Below, one piece after another: positions 35,106 through 45,875 of a stretch of DNA of 64,000 bases (position 1 is the first letter of the stretch; every line of letters starts with the position of its first letter). The stretch covers positions 137,699,723 to 137,763,722 of the forward strand of contig OW799233.1 of assembly GCA_941918925.1 (NCBI GenBank), read 5' to 3'. Under the pieces are notes generated by a model that saw only the letters and a program-made list of their open reading frames with translations, did no database searches and was not told where the DNA came from. The translations under genes were made by a program, and so were the position numbers. This DNA is from Phyto melanocephala (Eukaryota > Arthropoda > Insecta > Diptera > Rhinophoridae).

Positions 35106-36483
35106 CCCAGCAAAATAACACATTACAAAATCATGAGTTGAAAGTACTAGAAAAAAAGTTCTTCACTACTTACAAGTTGGTATCTAAGCACATTATTTTA
35201 ACGGCGATGTCATTGGAGGCAAGTACACGCAAAGAAAAAATATGGTTGTGGTAACCATAATCGAAGAGCAACATACCATGATTGAATTGCATGCTTATGT
35301 TTAAAATAATAATGGTTACCAGTTATCATTATTATGTTTAATTTAAGTATCATTCAATAATCATATATATGACTGCAATTGAAATCGGCAATCTTTGCTT
35401 TTTGCGGCAAATTATTGTCTTTTGCTGTGACACACACATATTGATGTACTTACCAATTTAATTGCAATTTTTATACCAAAATTTTTTTACATTTTCACGT
35501 TTATTTTTAAATTTTCTTTAATATTTCAAAATTTTTGTTCCTTTTTTTGACATCTCAAACTTAAAAAATAAATAAAAATTTGTTCAGCAAGAAGAAGAAT
35601 AGTTGAAATCAAAGTATTATTTAAAAAATCAAAGCTTGATTAATTTGTTATCATACTGTTGTCTCAGCTAATATTTAATGATTATTTTTAATTATTGTTG
35701 TCAAACTAATTTTTTTTTATCATACTATTTTTAAATGATAACCATTTTGAAATTTTTACGAAAAGTAAACATTAAATGATACAATTCAAACAAATGCTTG
35801 ATTATCGTGGCAAAATATATGATGAAATGCAACAAAAATAACTATTACTTGTTTTCGACAACCAAATATTGTTTTAGAAAAAATAATATGACCGTTGTGA
35901 TCATGTCGCAACCATGGTTTTTCTTTGCGTGTACTTACCACGCTCGCTTACAAATAAGGACTTAAATAAGTACTTAACACTCTCGCTTACAAATAAGGAC
36001 ACGTACTTACTACGGTCGCTTATAAAAAGGGACTCTTTTAAGTACTTACTTTTATAGAAACAAATAATTACTTGATTTTCATAACCTAAATGACCTATTA
36101 CTATTATGGACTTACAGAAGTCGTTCGGTTTTTCTAAAGACGAAAATTCGGTTAGATTATTTTGCGATACGTTAATTTGAAATTTAAAAATCAGTGAAAA
36201 TCTATAAGTCAATGAAATGAAATTAATAAAATGCTTTGCCGCTGTTATCAAAATAATTATTACTTATGTATACCCTAAGCGTGTTAAACTAAATGAGAAT
36301 TGTAAAAAGTTATGTATTTGAATAGCTTCTAGCAAATTTCGCAACAAGAAATTGTATTGTGCGTGAATGTAAGCAAAGTGTCAAGTCATTACTAAAATAC
36401 TTCTTAGTAAGACAGACGATATGTTATTGTATTGAAAAGTATGTTGTTTAGTAAGAGCAAGTCATTACCTAGTTTTTGCTGGG
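35106..36483 (-). mobile_element. Element D, copy 2, split by a C MITE
   Basis: Terminal inverted repeat CCCAGCAAAA at both ends, followed within 15 bp by ..ATTAC on each side. It aligns with 2868-3633 reversed. It includes three tandem units of about 33 bp (35935-36035) built on CGCTTACAAATAAGGAC and AAGTACTTA. The 116-codon minus-strand frame at 35901-36251 spans this array and has no domain. The C MITE at 35226-35931 is absent from copy 1. Confidence 0.75.
35226..35931. mobile_element. Family C MITE, copy 5 (706 bp)
   Basis: Same ends and interior as copy 4, with TA at 35224-35225 and 35932-35933. The homologous position in element D copy 1 (near 3530) reads GTTAAGTATTTGCC with one TA. 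Confidence 0.88.
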
Positions 36484-37995
36484 ATCTTAATCGTATAAAA
36501 AAATTGCTGTTTCTGATACGTTGCTCAAATTCCGCATTTTTACTAAGAAAAAAAAACTGCGCTGTTGTAGTTAAATTTTCTATAAAAAAACCTTACACAG
36601 TTTTGTAAAGTTTTTGTCAACTTTTCAAAAGAAAAATTGCTGCAATATTTCTTACTTTCCATACAAAAAACCACTCAATATTTGATAACTATTTTTTTCA
36701 TAAACATAAGAAAAGTTGCTTCGATCATAAACAACTTTTTAAAGGAAAGTTGTTCTGATTAAACAAACCATTGCCTGTTTCAGGTCAACAAACTGCTTAC
36801 ATTGCCATGGAACTGATGTTTTGAGCAAAAAAAAAAATATAACAAAAAAGTGATAATAAAAAAAAAGAATTACAACAACATAAAAGGTAGTAAATATCTT
36901 ACTTACTCATGGTAGGAAATATAAATACAATAATTATTTGATTATCGAATTCTATTTCCTAAAAGCCTGTGAGTGAAAAAATAACAATCAAAGAGCTGAT
37001 TGAGATATCGAAAATGCAATCCACTCGGCTGGTGTCGGTAAAAACTATCTTGTTCAGTGTATTCTTTCATTATCACAATTCAAATTTTATTTCTTCACAA
37101 ATAAAACAATTTACAAATTATTTGAACTTGAAAGCCAGTATTAGAGTCTAATAAACATTGTAATAAAACCAAACGAGATTAAAATAGGATAGTAACTTAA
37201 TTTAGGCTAGTAAGTTGTCGGTTGGAAACTATAAAACAGTGCATTAATTATATATAAGTTGCTTTGAGTTTAATAACCATAATAATTTCAATATTTAAAA
37301 AATTGAGTGATAAACTATTTGCTTTGTAATTTGGAAACACTTCTCATATAATTCGTGTGAACTTAAATAATTTTATTGAAGGATTTTTTTATTTATTTAT
37401 TTATAAATATAATAGCGACAATTCATTTGTTTTGTTAAACATACAAATTAATATTTTTGAAAAAAAAAAAATTTTTTTAAGTTAAACTTGTTCAGTTTTT
37501 AGCATATTTTTACAGCAAGTTTTTTTATTTTTAGGAAAAGTTACTTAGATTCTGACATTTTTAAAATAGCAAAAATATCTAAGTTAAAGTTGACAAGCTT
37601 TCAGCAATTATTTTGAAGGAAATGTGGCTCAGTTTACAAAATGTTCGCTAAGGAATACCATTCAAATTCTGGCAGCTTTTCTGCAGAAAATTATCTTCAA
37701 AAAGAGAAATTGCTTTAATTAGGCGTGATAAATATTCGCTCTACAAGCTTGCTGATATTCTAACAACTTCTACACGAGGAATTGTTTAGGTTATTATAAA
37801 TTTTTATATGAAATGTTTGTTTACATTCTAATAACTTTTGGCCTATTCTTTAGTACATTAATGCACTGCACCATAACCACAAACAGAAAATATAATAAAA
37901 GCTTTACAAATTATCGGCAGAACTTTAAACTTTGAGCATAAAAATGTTTTTAATACAAAATAGTTCAGTTAATAATGCTCTTTCAAATTTTTAAT
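36484..37995. other. AT-rich stretch with decayed repeats
   Basis: 36500-36780 and 37490-37700 hold decayed, mostly inverted GTTGCCAGAAACTAAGCAAC motifs. 36990-37075 (GAAAATGCAATCCACTCGGC, GGTGTCGGTAAAAACTATCT, ATTCTTTCATTATCACAATT) is a diverged copy of the 10065-10140 repeat. No gene is recognised. Confidence 0.5.
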
Positions 37996-38003
37996 GTCAC
38001 AAT

Positions 38004-38563
38004 CAGTGTTGCCGCCGACCAACTTTTTTTCGCAGTGAAATCGACAAAAAAAAAAACGCAGTGAAGCGCAGTGACGAGAAATAAAAAGATGTCGTTTTCG
38101 TTTGGACAAAAAAATTAAATTTTTTCACTTTTTTAACACTTTTTTGCCCTTTTTTAAACGCCAACTTACCCATACATTTCGAAACAATATAAAAATTAAT
38201 TAAATGGACTGAAAAGCAAATATTTTTTCACGAAATAGTTTGTTTATGTTTTTCTAACGGGATTTTTGACATTTTAATTCAAGACCTAATCAGTCAACTG
38301 CAACGTAACGTAACAGCAGAAAATGTTGCCATTTAGCTGCTATATTTTTAACAGGGTGACAATTTAATCTCGTTGTGTTATAGCCTTTACAGAATTACGT
38401 GTTAAACACGTTTGAGGTAAATCACGTTAAGGCGTTGTTGATCAAAAAAGAGGAAAACTACCAAAAACTGAAAAACGCAGTGATATTAAAAATACGCAGT
38501 TACGCAATGACGACAGGCAAATCGCAGTGAAAAACTGCGATCGCAGTGAAAACGGCAACACTG
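38004..38563. mobile_element. hAT-type MITE, CAGTGTTGCCG ends, 8 bp duplication
   Basis: Both ends read CAGTGTTGCCG inward and are flanked by a perfect 8 bp duplication GTCACAAT (37996-38003, 38564-38571). CGCAGTGA occurs repeatedly near both ends (38032, 38058, 38067, 38466, 38522, 38542), a likely subterminal transposase-binding motif. It is 560 bp and non-coding. Confidence 0.92.
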
Positions 38564-38571
38564 GTCACAAT

Positions 38572-38904
38572 GCAGAGCGGTGATGCATTTACGAACATGT
38601 CTTTTCCTTTCTTTAATTTTTCTTTTGTTTTGCACTTAGACATTTTTTAAATTTGTATTTTTTTTTTCAATATTTTGAAGTAAGCAAAATGCTTTTGTTC
38701 GATTTTAAACGCAGAACATAAATAGTTATAGCAGAACTAATAAAAAAGAATAACAATTGTTGAAAGTAAAACAATAACAACAAACTTAAATGATCATGAT
38801 TTTTCTTTAATTTTAATTTAAGTTTCAGACATTCAAACATGATTTTTTAATTCTAATGGTGTATGGTTGAACTGATTTTGAGGTTGGACTGCATGATTTT
38901 AATA
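38572..38904. other. AT-rich spacer
   Basis: Nothing recognised. Confidence 0.45.
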
Positions 38905-39157
38905 CCCTTCGTCTTTGGTTGTAAGGGTATATAAAGCTTTGTCATTCCGTTGGTAATTTCTATTTACTTTTGTGGCAACATAAAGTATATAATTTCTAAA
39001 AATCACTTTTTTTAAGCCCCATATATTGAGGCATCAATCTTTCAGAAAAATTATAAATCGGTATTAGAAACCAGCAAAATATGTTGGTTTATTTCCTTAA
39101 AGTATATCGGGATTCTTTTTGTATTGCAAATAAAAACACTTAAAATTTAAACACAAT

Positions 39158-39542
39158 GGGCCAATTCAAAGTGGTTGCATATCAGTCATATTTGTACTAT
39201 TTCATATTATTTTATGCACGCATAAAATTTTTGTTAGTAATTTCCATACAAAAAAAATAATAAGACTTTACACATTTGTTTCCTTTGTATAAGAAATTGT
39301 TTATGTTATACTTTTAACCATACTGTCTCTCAGAGAGAATTTCTTCGCTTCTCACCTCTCAGAGAGAATATTTTCTATTTTCTTCTTTCCTGTATACATA
39401 CAATTTTTAACAGCGTCATCTCTTTGTCTTCTTTCTTGTATTAAATACATAATTTGTTAACAAAAGGTGTTCAAAGTCACTAGTCATATTAATATGAATT
39501 ATATGACATAGTACAATATGAGAGTCTACTTTGAATTGGCCC
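39158..39542. mobile_element. 385 bp MITE, GGGCCAATTCAAAGT ends
   Basis: Perfect 15 bp inverted termini GGGCCAATTCAAAGT. Similarity continues inward (CATATTTGTACTATTTCAT against CATATTGTACTATGTCAT). AAT on both sides may be a 3 bp duplication. The interior contains CTCTCAGAGAGAAT twice (39328, 39357). It is non-coding. Confidence 0.8.
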
Positions 39543-39984
39543 AATAAGTTACGCAGTACTTTATTTATTGGCTTACTTATTGTTATAAAACTTTATAAAG
39601 AAACTCAATTTTATATACACGCGGCGAACTCTATTATTATACTGTTGCTGTTAGCTGTGCTCTTTGAATATTTATAGTGACAGTGCCATATAATAGTGGT
39701 AATTTGTAACGTTCTACAAAGTTTCCGCACGTACGTATTAAATGGAAGGACTTGAATAGTAGAATCCAGTCCATGGCCACTATCACTTAATAGCGGATTT
39801 CATGTTTTTCAACACCTCACCAATATGTATGTTAAATGGAAAGGCTTCCAAATCTCTGATGGCGTCCGAAATATAATGGCGAAAATAATATTTTATTTTA
39901 AATTTGCAACATATTACATACTTTTTTCTATATCCATTAATGTGAGTATCTAATGAATTAAGATTTTGACATTTATGATCAATA

Positions 39985-40500
39985 TACTCTCACGTCAAAG
40001 ATAGACACTTGAACAACACCACGAAATTAACTGAGAAAATCAGCAAACGATAAACCGATGTTTTTTCGCAAAATTGTGTGCAGCGATGAGAATAATTTTT
40101 GGCTTAACGGTAGACTTGTGTCCGACTCTATTATTTAAGTGAACTAATCTACTGACCCAATTCTTCTTTACGGGTTTCTTATATAAAAAATAAATGCAGC
40201 ATGTACCCATCTTGATACATATGTAAAAATGTATTTTTTCAATAATGATTACATTGTGGTTGCAACAGGATTGCGCTACGTGCAATACGGCGATTGCAAG
40301 CATTAATTTATTAAAATTTAAATTTGGCGATAAGTTGAAATAAATCTGTTAATTGGCTGCTAAGGTCGTACGATATGACACTTCCTGGTTATTTCCTGTA
40401 GAGTCTCTACTTTATTTTAATTGCCGCCTTAGAAGCCAACATTGTTTGAATGTGACATATGGCCACAATGCTCGAAAAAGTGACCCAAAAAATAATTTTT
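39985..40500 (+). pseudogene. Mariner-like transposase relic with HTH region deleted, copy 2
   Basis: Multi-frame translation gives a decayed L-E-Q-H-H-E-I N-terminus near 40012. Within about 20 codons it reaches FFRKIVCSDENNFWLNG near 40060, the first catalytic Asp block. Then come WLQQDCATCNTAIASINLLK near 40257 (second Asp), FGDK, a degraded N-W-P-P-R-S-C-D-L-T-P-L-D-Y-F-L block (seen as NWLLRSYDMTLPGYFL) near 40353-40400, and MLEKVTQK near 40468. It keeps more of the catalytic domain than copy 1 but has several stops. It shares the apparent N-terminal deletion with copies 1 and 3. The 87-codon minus-strand frame 40040-40303 is its shadow. Confidence 0.78.
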
Positions 40501-40713
40501 TTTACTAAAATTTACTTTTTACAATTTTAAGCCCGATATAGGGGGGCTAAAAAATATACACACTACAGAATACAGTACACAAACAAACAAATTAACACAT
40601 TGTCTTGATGACATATTTACGTATTTACCTAGACTGCGCCATATGAGATAATTTTTGTAGCTTTTACATGCCTACATTTTGATAAAGGGTATATCATATT
40701 CGGTCTGAGCGTA

Positions 40714-41191
40714 ATTTAAAAATATATATTTCTTTCATTATTCTGTTTTTTATTTTCACAAAACATTTTATATTTGTTTGCAAATGATTCCATGTGTGAT
40801 TGGTTGTGTGTGTGTGTGGAAATGACATTTTGTTATCGTACAACAAAAAAATAAAAAATAAAAAATAAATAAAAATAAAAGCACAACAATATACTTTTTC
40901 TAAATATAAACATTAAAATGTTTTGCGGTAAAATATACATACAAACATACACATATACACACAAATTTTTTATACAATATTTCTACTCTGTTTTGTTTGT
41001 TTTTATATTTTTATTGCTATTGTCATTAACAAAACACAACATTTTTTTATAATGATTGTCATATTGCCTTTGTTGTACAGGAACACAACCAACCTATATT
41101 ACATTTATAATATAAATCCTTGTCATAGAAGTGACTTTCATCTACATACACATACACATACATATATTGTGTTATTGCTCACATAAAACAT
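40714..41191. other. AT-rich spacer with CA/TG tracts
   Basis: A short (TG)n lies near 40805 and ACATAC words near 40940. Nothing coding is seen. Confidence 0.45.
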
Positions 41192-41194
41192 TAA

Positions 41195-41680
41195 CGGCCT
41201 TATTCATAACAAAAAGTTAGCCACAGTTTATACACTACGTACAACGAGCTGCTAACTAGAATGCCGATTAAGCTTAGCAACTCGTTGGCACAGAGTTTAT
41301 TCATAAGAAACTTTTATCTGTCTGCAAACTTTTAATAAATCAACTCTGAATTTGCATGATACTCCTTAAAAATGCAATCATTTTTTGTATATCATCCCTG
41401 ATTTTGAAATTTGTTTGTTTTTCTATCCATACTAACAATTTTTAAAATTTAAAAATAAATTAAAAAAATAAACGAACAATATATTTTTCGTGCACAAAAA
41501 TTTTTTATTCTTTTCTTTATAAATTTTTTTTTTACACAGAACAGCTGTTTTTCACAAGTCGGCAAACGCTTGGCAGCTCGTTAACAAGAGTTTAGCAAAA
41601 CGTTAGCCAGAGTTTGGCATGTGTGTTATGAATAAACTTTATGCTAACTTTATGCCAACTTTTTGTTATGAATAAGGCCG
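41195..41680. mobile_element. 486 bp MITE, CGGCCTTATTCATAAC ends, TAA duplication (Harbinger-like)
   Basis: Inverted termini CGGCCTTATTCATAAC extend through AAAAAGTT with near-perfect match over about 27 bp. TAA flanks both sides (41192-41194, 41681-41683), a TWA target as in PIF/Harbinger. Subterminal GTTAGC, CTCGTT and TTATTCATAA words recur on both arms. It is non-coding. Confidence 0.85.
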
Positions 41681-41683
41681 TAA

Positions 41684-42243
41684 CTTTTTTATATATTTGA
41701 TTTCAGTGATTATTTGGTTATTATAAGCTTGTTTCCAAATATGCGCTATCTTTCAAATCAATTCTCTTTTTTTTTTAAATCACATTAAACACACAAATTG
41801 AAAACACTTAAATGTCCTTTTCAATCAAATTTAAACTTTTTCATATAATTTTGAATGGTCTATGATGAACGTTATTTCTATCCAGCTGTCGCACAGGTTT
41901 GAAACTGAAAATTTTGCCAAATTAAATGTATATTTTATTCGTTCTGGACATCAATAACATTACAAACTTTTCAGTAACAACTAATAGATATTTGCACACA
42001 AAACTCTTGTACGATTTGCTTGTATGCAGTAGAAACTGCAATTTTTCTATAATTACTATTTATTTTCACTTGAACCGGTCACAAAAGATGGTGATTTATT
42101 AAATGGCATCAACTTCGTGACACAAAGGTGCTGCTGCCAAAAGGAATATAATTGATGTACTACGCAATCATTAAAATAGATTTGAAAACTAAAGACACAT
42201 TTTCTTAAAGAAAACAGTGTATTAACATAAGTTGGTGGCATCA
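41684..42243. other. AT-rich spacer
   Basis: No feature. The 62-codon minus-strand frame at 42056-42244 is not supported. Confidence 0.45.
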
Positions 42244-43015
42244 AGGGTATTATAGTTTTGTCATTAGGTTTGTAATTTCTACAATATTAATTTCCGATCT
42301 CATAAACTGCATATCGACTAAGCAATGTCCGTCTGTCCGTCTATTGGTTAAATTTTTTTTTTTTAATATTCGAAAATAAATTGCTGTTGAATTCTAGCAC
42401 AATCGCCCCATAACTTTTTGAGATATAGGCAAATAAACACGAATGCCTCTGTTTTCCTGATATTTTTACAACAAAAGTCAACATTTCTCAGTCCTAGGAT
42501 AATTTATAAACACGTCTGCTATTATTTATAGGTACAAAATGCGTCTAGGGATATTCCTAAAAAATTTTGGACAAATCGGTCACTAATCGGCAAAGTTATA
42601 GGCAAAAACTATTTGGAAAAATATATGAGAAGAACTAACGAATCGGTTTGAAATTAAAATCTAGCTGTGAAAATATTTTGTTTAGCTTTTATACAACCGA
42701 CAGCTTCAATATGAATATCAAATGAAGGGGCTTAAAATGCAGAATATAATCAATGATGGCCGCCACTTCAAAATGTCATAAAATATATTTATATATGGAT
42801 CATATCTAGTATTTCATAATCATACAACACCCTCAATATTGGAAATGAAAGGTAAGTGTAGAACCCAAGACGGAGTCCTAAACAAATAAGCGGATAATTC
42901 TTTTTCTTATCCAAAGGAGGGGCTTGACTAGTATTTAGAATACAGTAACTATGTAAAAATTCAATATCAAAGATGACGTAGGAAATAATGTGGTCATTAT
43001 ACGAAGGTTTTATAA
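42244..43015 (+). mobile_element. DINE-1-like Helentron, long subfamily, truncated at 3' side
   Basis: Starts AGGGTATTATAGTTTTGTCA, then TTTCCGATCTCATAAACTGC, ATGTCCGTCTGTCCGTCTAT, ACAATCGCCCCATAACTTTT and TTGGACAAATCGGTCACTAA. It continues ATATCAAATGAAGGGGCTTA, GATGGCCGCCACTTC and a decayed interior to about 43015. No 3' hairpin is seen; a mariner remnant follows and may have replaced it. Confidence 0.78.
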
Positions 43016-43105
43016 TCCCAGTGCTGCAATCTGGTAACTGACGTTTCTACAGTAAAGTTTGACGATATATGACGTACGAACGCTGTTGATTGCAGTAACT
43101 TGAAA

Positions 43106-44160
43106 ATGTTGGCCAAAAAATTTGAATTAATTCGAGTATGATTTCGTATGATTATTTCTTGCAACTTTCGACGTGGATTAAATCAAAAACAGTGCATCAA
43201 TGAACTAAACTCGATTTTTAGCGATGAAGCAACTTTAAGGACCAGTGTTTATCAATGATTTACTGAATATAATCGTGGTTGTAGTTCGCTCAACGACGAG
43301 TTTTGTGAATGTCGTCCAAAATCGGTTGTTATTTCGAAAATCATTAACGCTGTGCGTAAAATGATACTGTAAGATCGTCAAGTAACTAGATATTAAGGCA
43401 ACCTTTGATATTAGTGGGACAAGCATACATTCAATATTGCATGAACATTTTGCCACAAAAAAAAATGTTTGAACTCCACATAATTTGACAATCGCTAAAC
43501 AAAAGGCTCGTATCAATTGGTTGCAATAAATGCTTATAAAATAGGATGGCGGTGTCCAGAACATGTGTACGACATCGTGACAGGTGACAAATCGTGGAAC
43601 AATGCCTATGAGCTCGAAAATAAATAGCAGTCGACTGTATGGTATGGATCTTCAAAGACTAGCAAAACCATACAAAAGTCCTTCGGGCTCGAAGCAATTG
43701 ATTGTCTGATTTTTTTTTTTTCCGAAAAATTGGACCTGATCATTAGTGCAAAATAGAACGCTGACTTCTGAATAGCACACAATAATTTGTTTGCCTGACG
43801 TCTTCGGAGAAATAAGAAAAACCCAACGCCAAAAACGGATTATTCTCCACCCTGACAATGCGGCTAGAACACATCAGCTGAGAAAAGGAACTATTTGGGC
43901 ACTCAAAACTTCAATTTACTGAGCCACTCACTATATAGTCCTGACTTGGCACCTCAAAACTTCTTTTTATTCCCGAACATAACAAATTAATTGCGAGATC
44001 AAAGATCTTCGGCACCAGAAGCGGTTGATACGTTTAAAATGTATGTTTTGGAGGTACCTTAAACGGAATGGAAAAGGTAATGGTATTTATAAAAATATTT
44101 GCCCATTCTAGAATATTTTTTTCCGTTTCCATAGATAAATTGTCGAAATATAGGCAGCTT
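43106..44160 (+). pseudogene. Mariner (DD34D, insect mariner) transposase pseudogene, nearly full length
   Basis: From an ATG at 43106 the frames give IISCNFRRGLNQKQCINELN, RTSVYQ, FTEYNRGCSSLNDEF and ECRPKSVV (HTH region). These are followed by IHSILHEHF, YDIVTGDKSWNNAYE near 43565 (first Asp in T-G-D), QQSTVW, and WHTIICLPDVFGEIRKTQ-like sequence near 43775. IILHPDNAARTHQLRKG near 43840 carries the second Asp. YSPDLAPQNFFLFP near 43933 stands where relatives have A-P-N-D-F-F, so the third catalytic Asp reads Asn. Then come LRDQRSSAPEAVDTFKMYVL and EVP near 44050. Many stops and frameshifts break it. The minus-strand frames at 43235-43858 are shadows. Immediately upstream, 43018-43100 looks like a mariner 5' untranslated region. 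Confidence 0.88.
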
Positions 44161-45254
44161 TCTCGGTTAAAAAATTCGTGCCAATTTTCAGAAGCTGTGC
44201 AATTTTTTTTTAAGAAAAATTCCCAAAAAGACACTTCATCATGCAACATTTATCCAAAAACATAAACCGAATCTGAAGGAAGTTCTAATTTAAAAAAAAG
44301 ATGTCAGAAACTAAGTACCTGTGTACTTTTCCTTAAAAAGATTAGACTCTATATAACAATTTCTATTGAGTATATCAGCAACAAAATTTATTAAGGTCAT
44401 AACATGTCCAATTAAAATAAATCCACAACCAAGAAAGAAGAAAATGTTTTACCATTATTTTTTCCATTAAAACAGTTTCGCCACTAAGTGGATTTAAAAA
44501 GAAACTTTTAACTTAGTGCTCTTGTTGTACACACCAAAATTGAAAAGTATTAAAATCATGCATTATTTATTTATCCTTTCGATAGAAGAGGATAAAATAC
44601 AACAAAAAAAACACACACACATATGAAAAAGTAAATAAATAAATGAAATAAAATGTTGCCATTTTATTAAATCGTTGCGAATGGCTGAGAAGAGATATTG
44701 AATCGGCAGAAATATTTACTTTTAATGTACTATGTGCTGTGTGCGATGTACCGAAAATTTGTGGCAACGTTAGTCTGCTTTAATCTCAGTTAATGTTGAA
44801 GTAACTATTGTGTGCCTAGTAGAAGAGGATGAAGGGATCTTTCTCTAAGTAAACAAACATTTTTAATTAACCGTTGAAAAACAGATTCCGTTTCCGTTCA
44901 AATTAATTTTGTCTGTGTATGTATGAATAAGTCAAAAGATAAAAAGGGGAAAATTATGTCTTCCGCTTCAAAGAAATTTAAATATATATACAAACAAAAC
45001 TATTTTGATATGTGTGTTAATTTGTCTAAAGATTGATAAACTTTTTTATTGTTAGTTGTTTACTTATTAATGTGCGGCCTTAATTTAATATCTTCATAGG
45101 GATTTTGTTTTATGACAAATGCTTCAAATAATCTTATAATTTGAGGAGTTAATTTTGAAAACCTAAACCTGAATAAAAACATATGAATGTGTATGTGGCT
45201 TTGCCTATATTTAATTATATATATATTTATGATTAGCCAAAAATTTTGCAAAAA
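44161..45254. other. AT-rich spacer
   Basis: 44165-44290 may be decayed mariner 3' sequence. A small CACTAAGT..ACTTAGTG hairpin lies at 44471-44518. The small minus-strand frames (44034-44249, 44567-44767, 45060-45251) have no support. Confidence 0.4.
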
Positions 45255-45690
45255 TGAAACAAGGCAACTTTTTATGTTGAAAAATTAAGTAGTTCAAAAA
45301 TGTGTAGGAATTAAGCAACTTTTCATGTAGAAATATTCTTGGAACTTTAAAATGAAAATAGAAACTAAGCAACTCTTCCTATTGAAACTAAGTAAGTTAT
45401 AAAATGATATCAGAAACAAAGACATAACAAAACTGACAAAAGCAAAATTGTTTAAATCCAAGCAATTTCTCTATAGAAATTAAGCCAATTTTTTTCTTCA
45501 GAAAAATTGTCAGAAATTGTGTAAATTTTTCCATTAAAAATTTATCAAAAACTGAGCATTTTTTTTTTAATTCAAATACTAAACAAATTTTCCTAAAAAG
45601 GTATAACTGTCTAAAACTGGAAGAAATTTTAAAAATTTATTCTGAAACTGAATATTTTACAGAAAAAAAAAAAAATCAGTAACTGATAAA
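45255..45690 (+). repeat. Degenerate GTTGCCAGAAACTAAGCAAC short-period repeat
   Basis: Repeated phrases occur at 35-60 bp spacing, such as AGGAATTAAGCAACTTTTCA, GAAACTAAGCAACTCTTCCT and AAATTGTCAGAAATTGTG. They are the same motif as at 18690-19225. Confidence 0.55.
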
Positions 45691-45875
45691 TCAATGTTCA
45701 TAATAACCGGTTAAACCTTTTATTAACAATGTTGATACATAAAGTTCGTTCGTTTGCTTATATGTATTTTTTATTGAATTGTTAACGTTTCACATTGGGT
45801 ACTGTGTAAATAAGCGCTATCTAGTTAAAAACAGTAAAAACTTTCCAGCAAAAAAACGATCATACTCATAAGAAA

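Larger units (their letters stand above)
38905..40713 (+). mobile_element. DINE-1-like Helentron with a MITE and a mariner relic inside
   Basis: It starts ATACCCTTCGTCTTTGG, TTGTAAGGGTATATAAAGCT, TTGTCATTCCGTTGGTAATT and ends ATAAAGGGTATATCATATTC, GGTCTGAGCG near 40690-40713. Internal GATGGCGTCCGAAATATAAT near 39858 matches the long subfamily. The sequence is diverged and the exact ends are uncertain. Confidence 0.6.
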
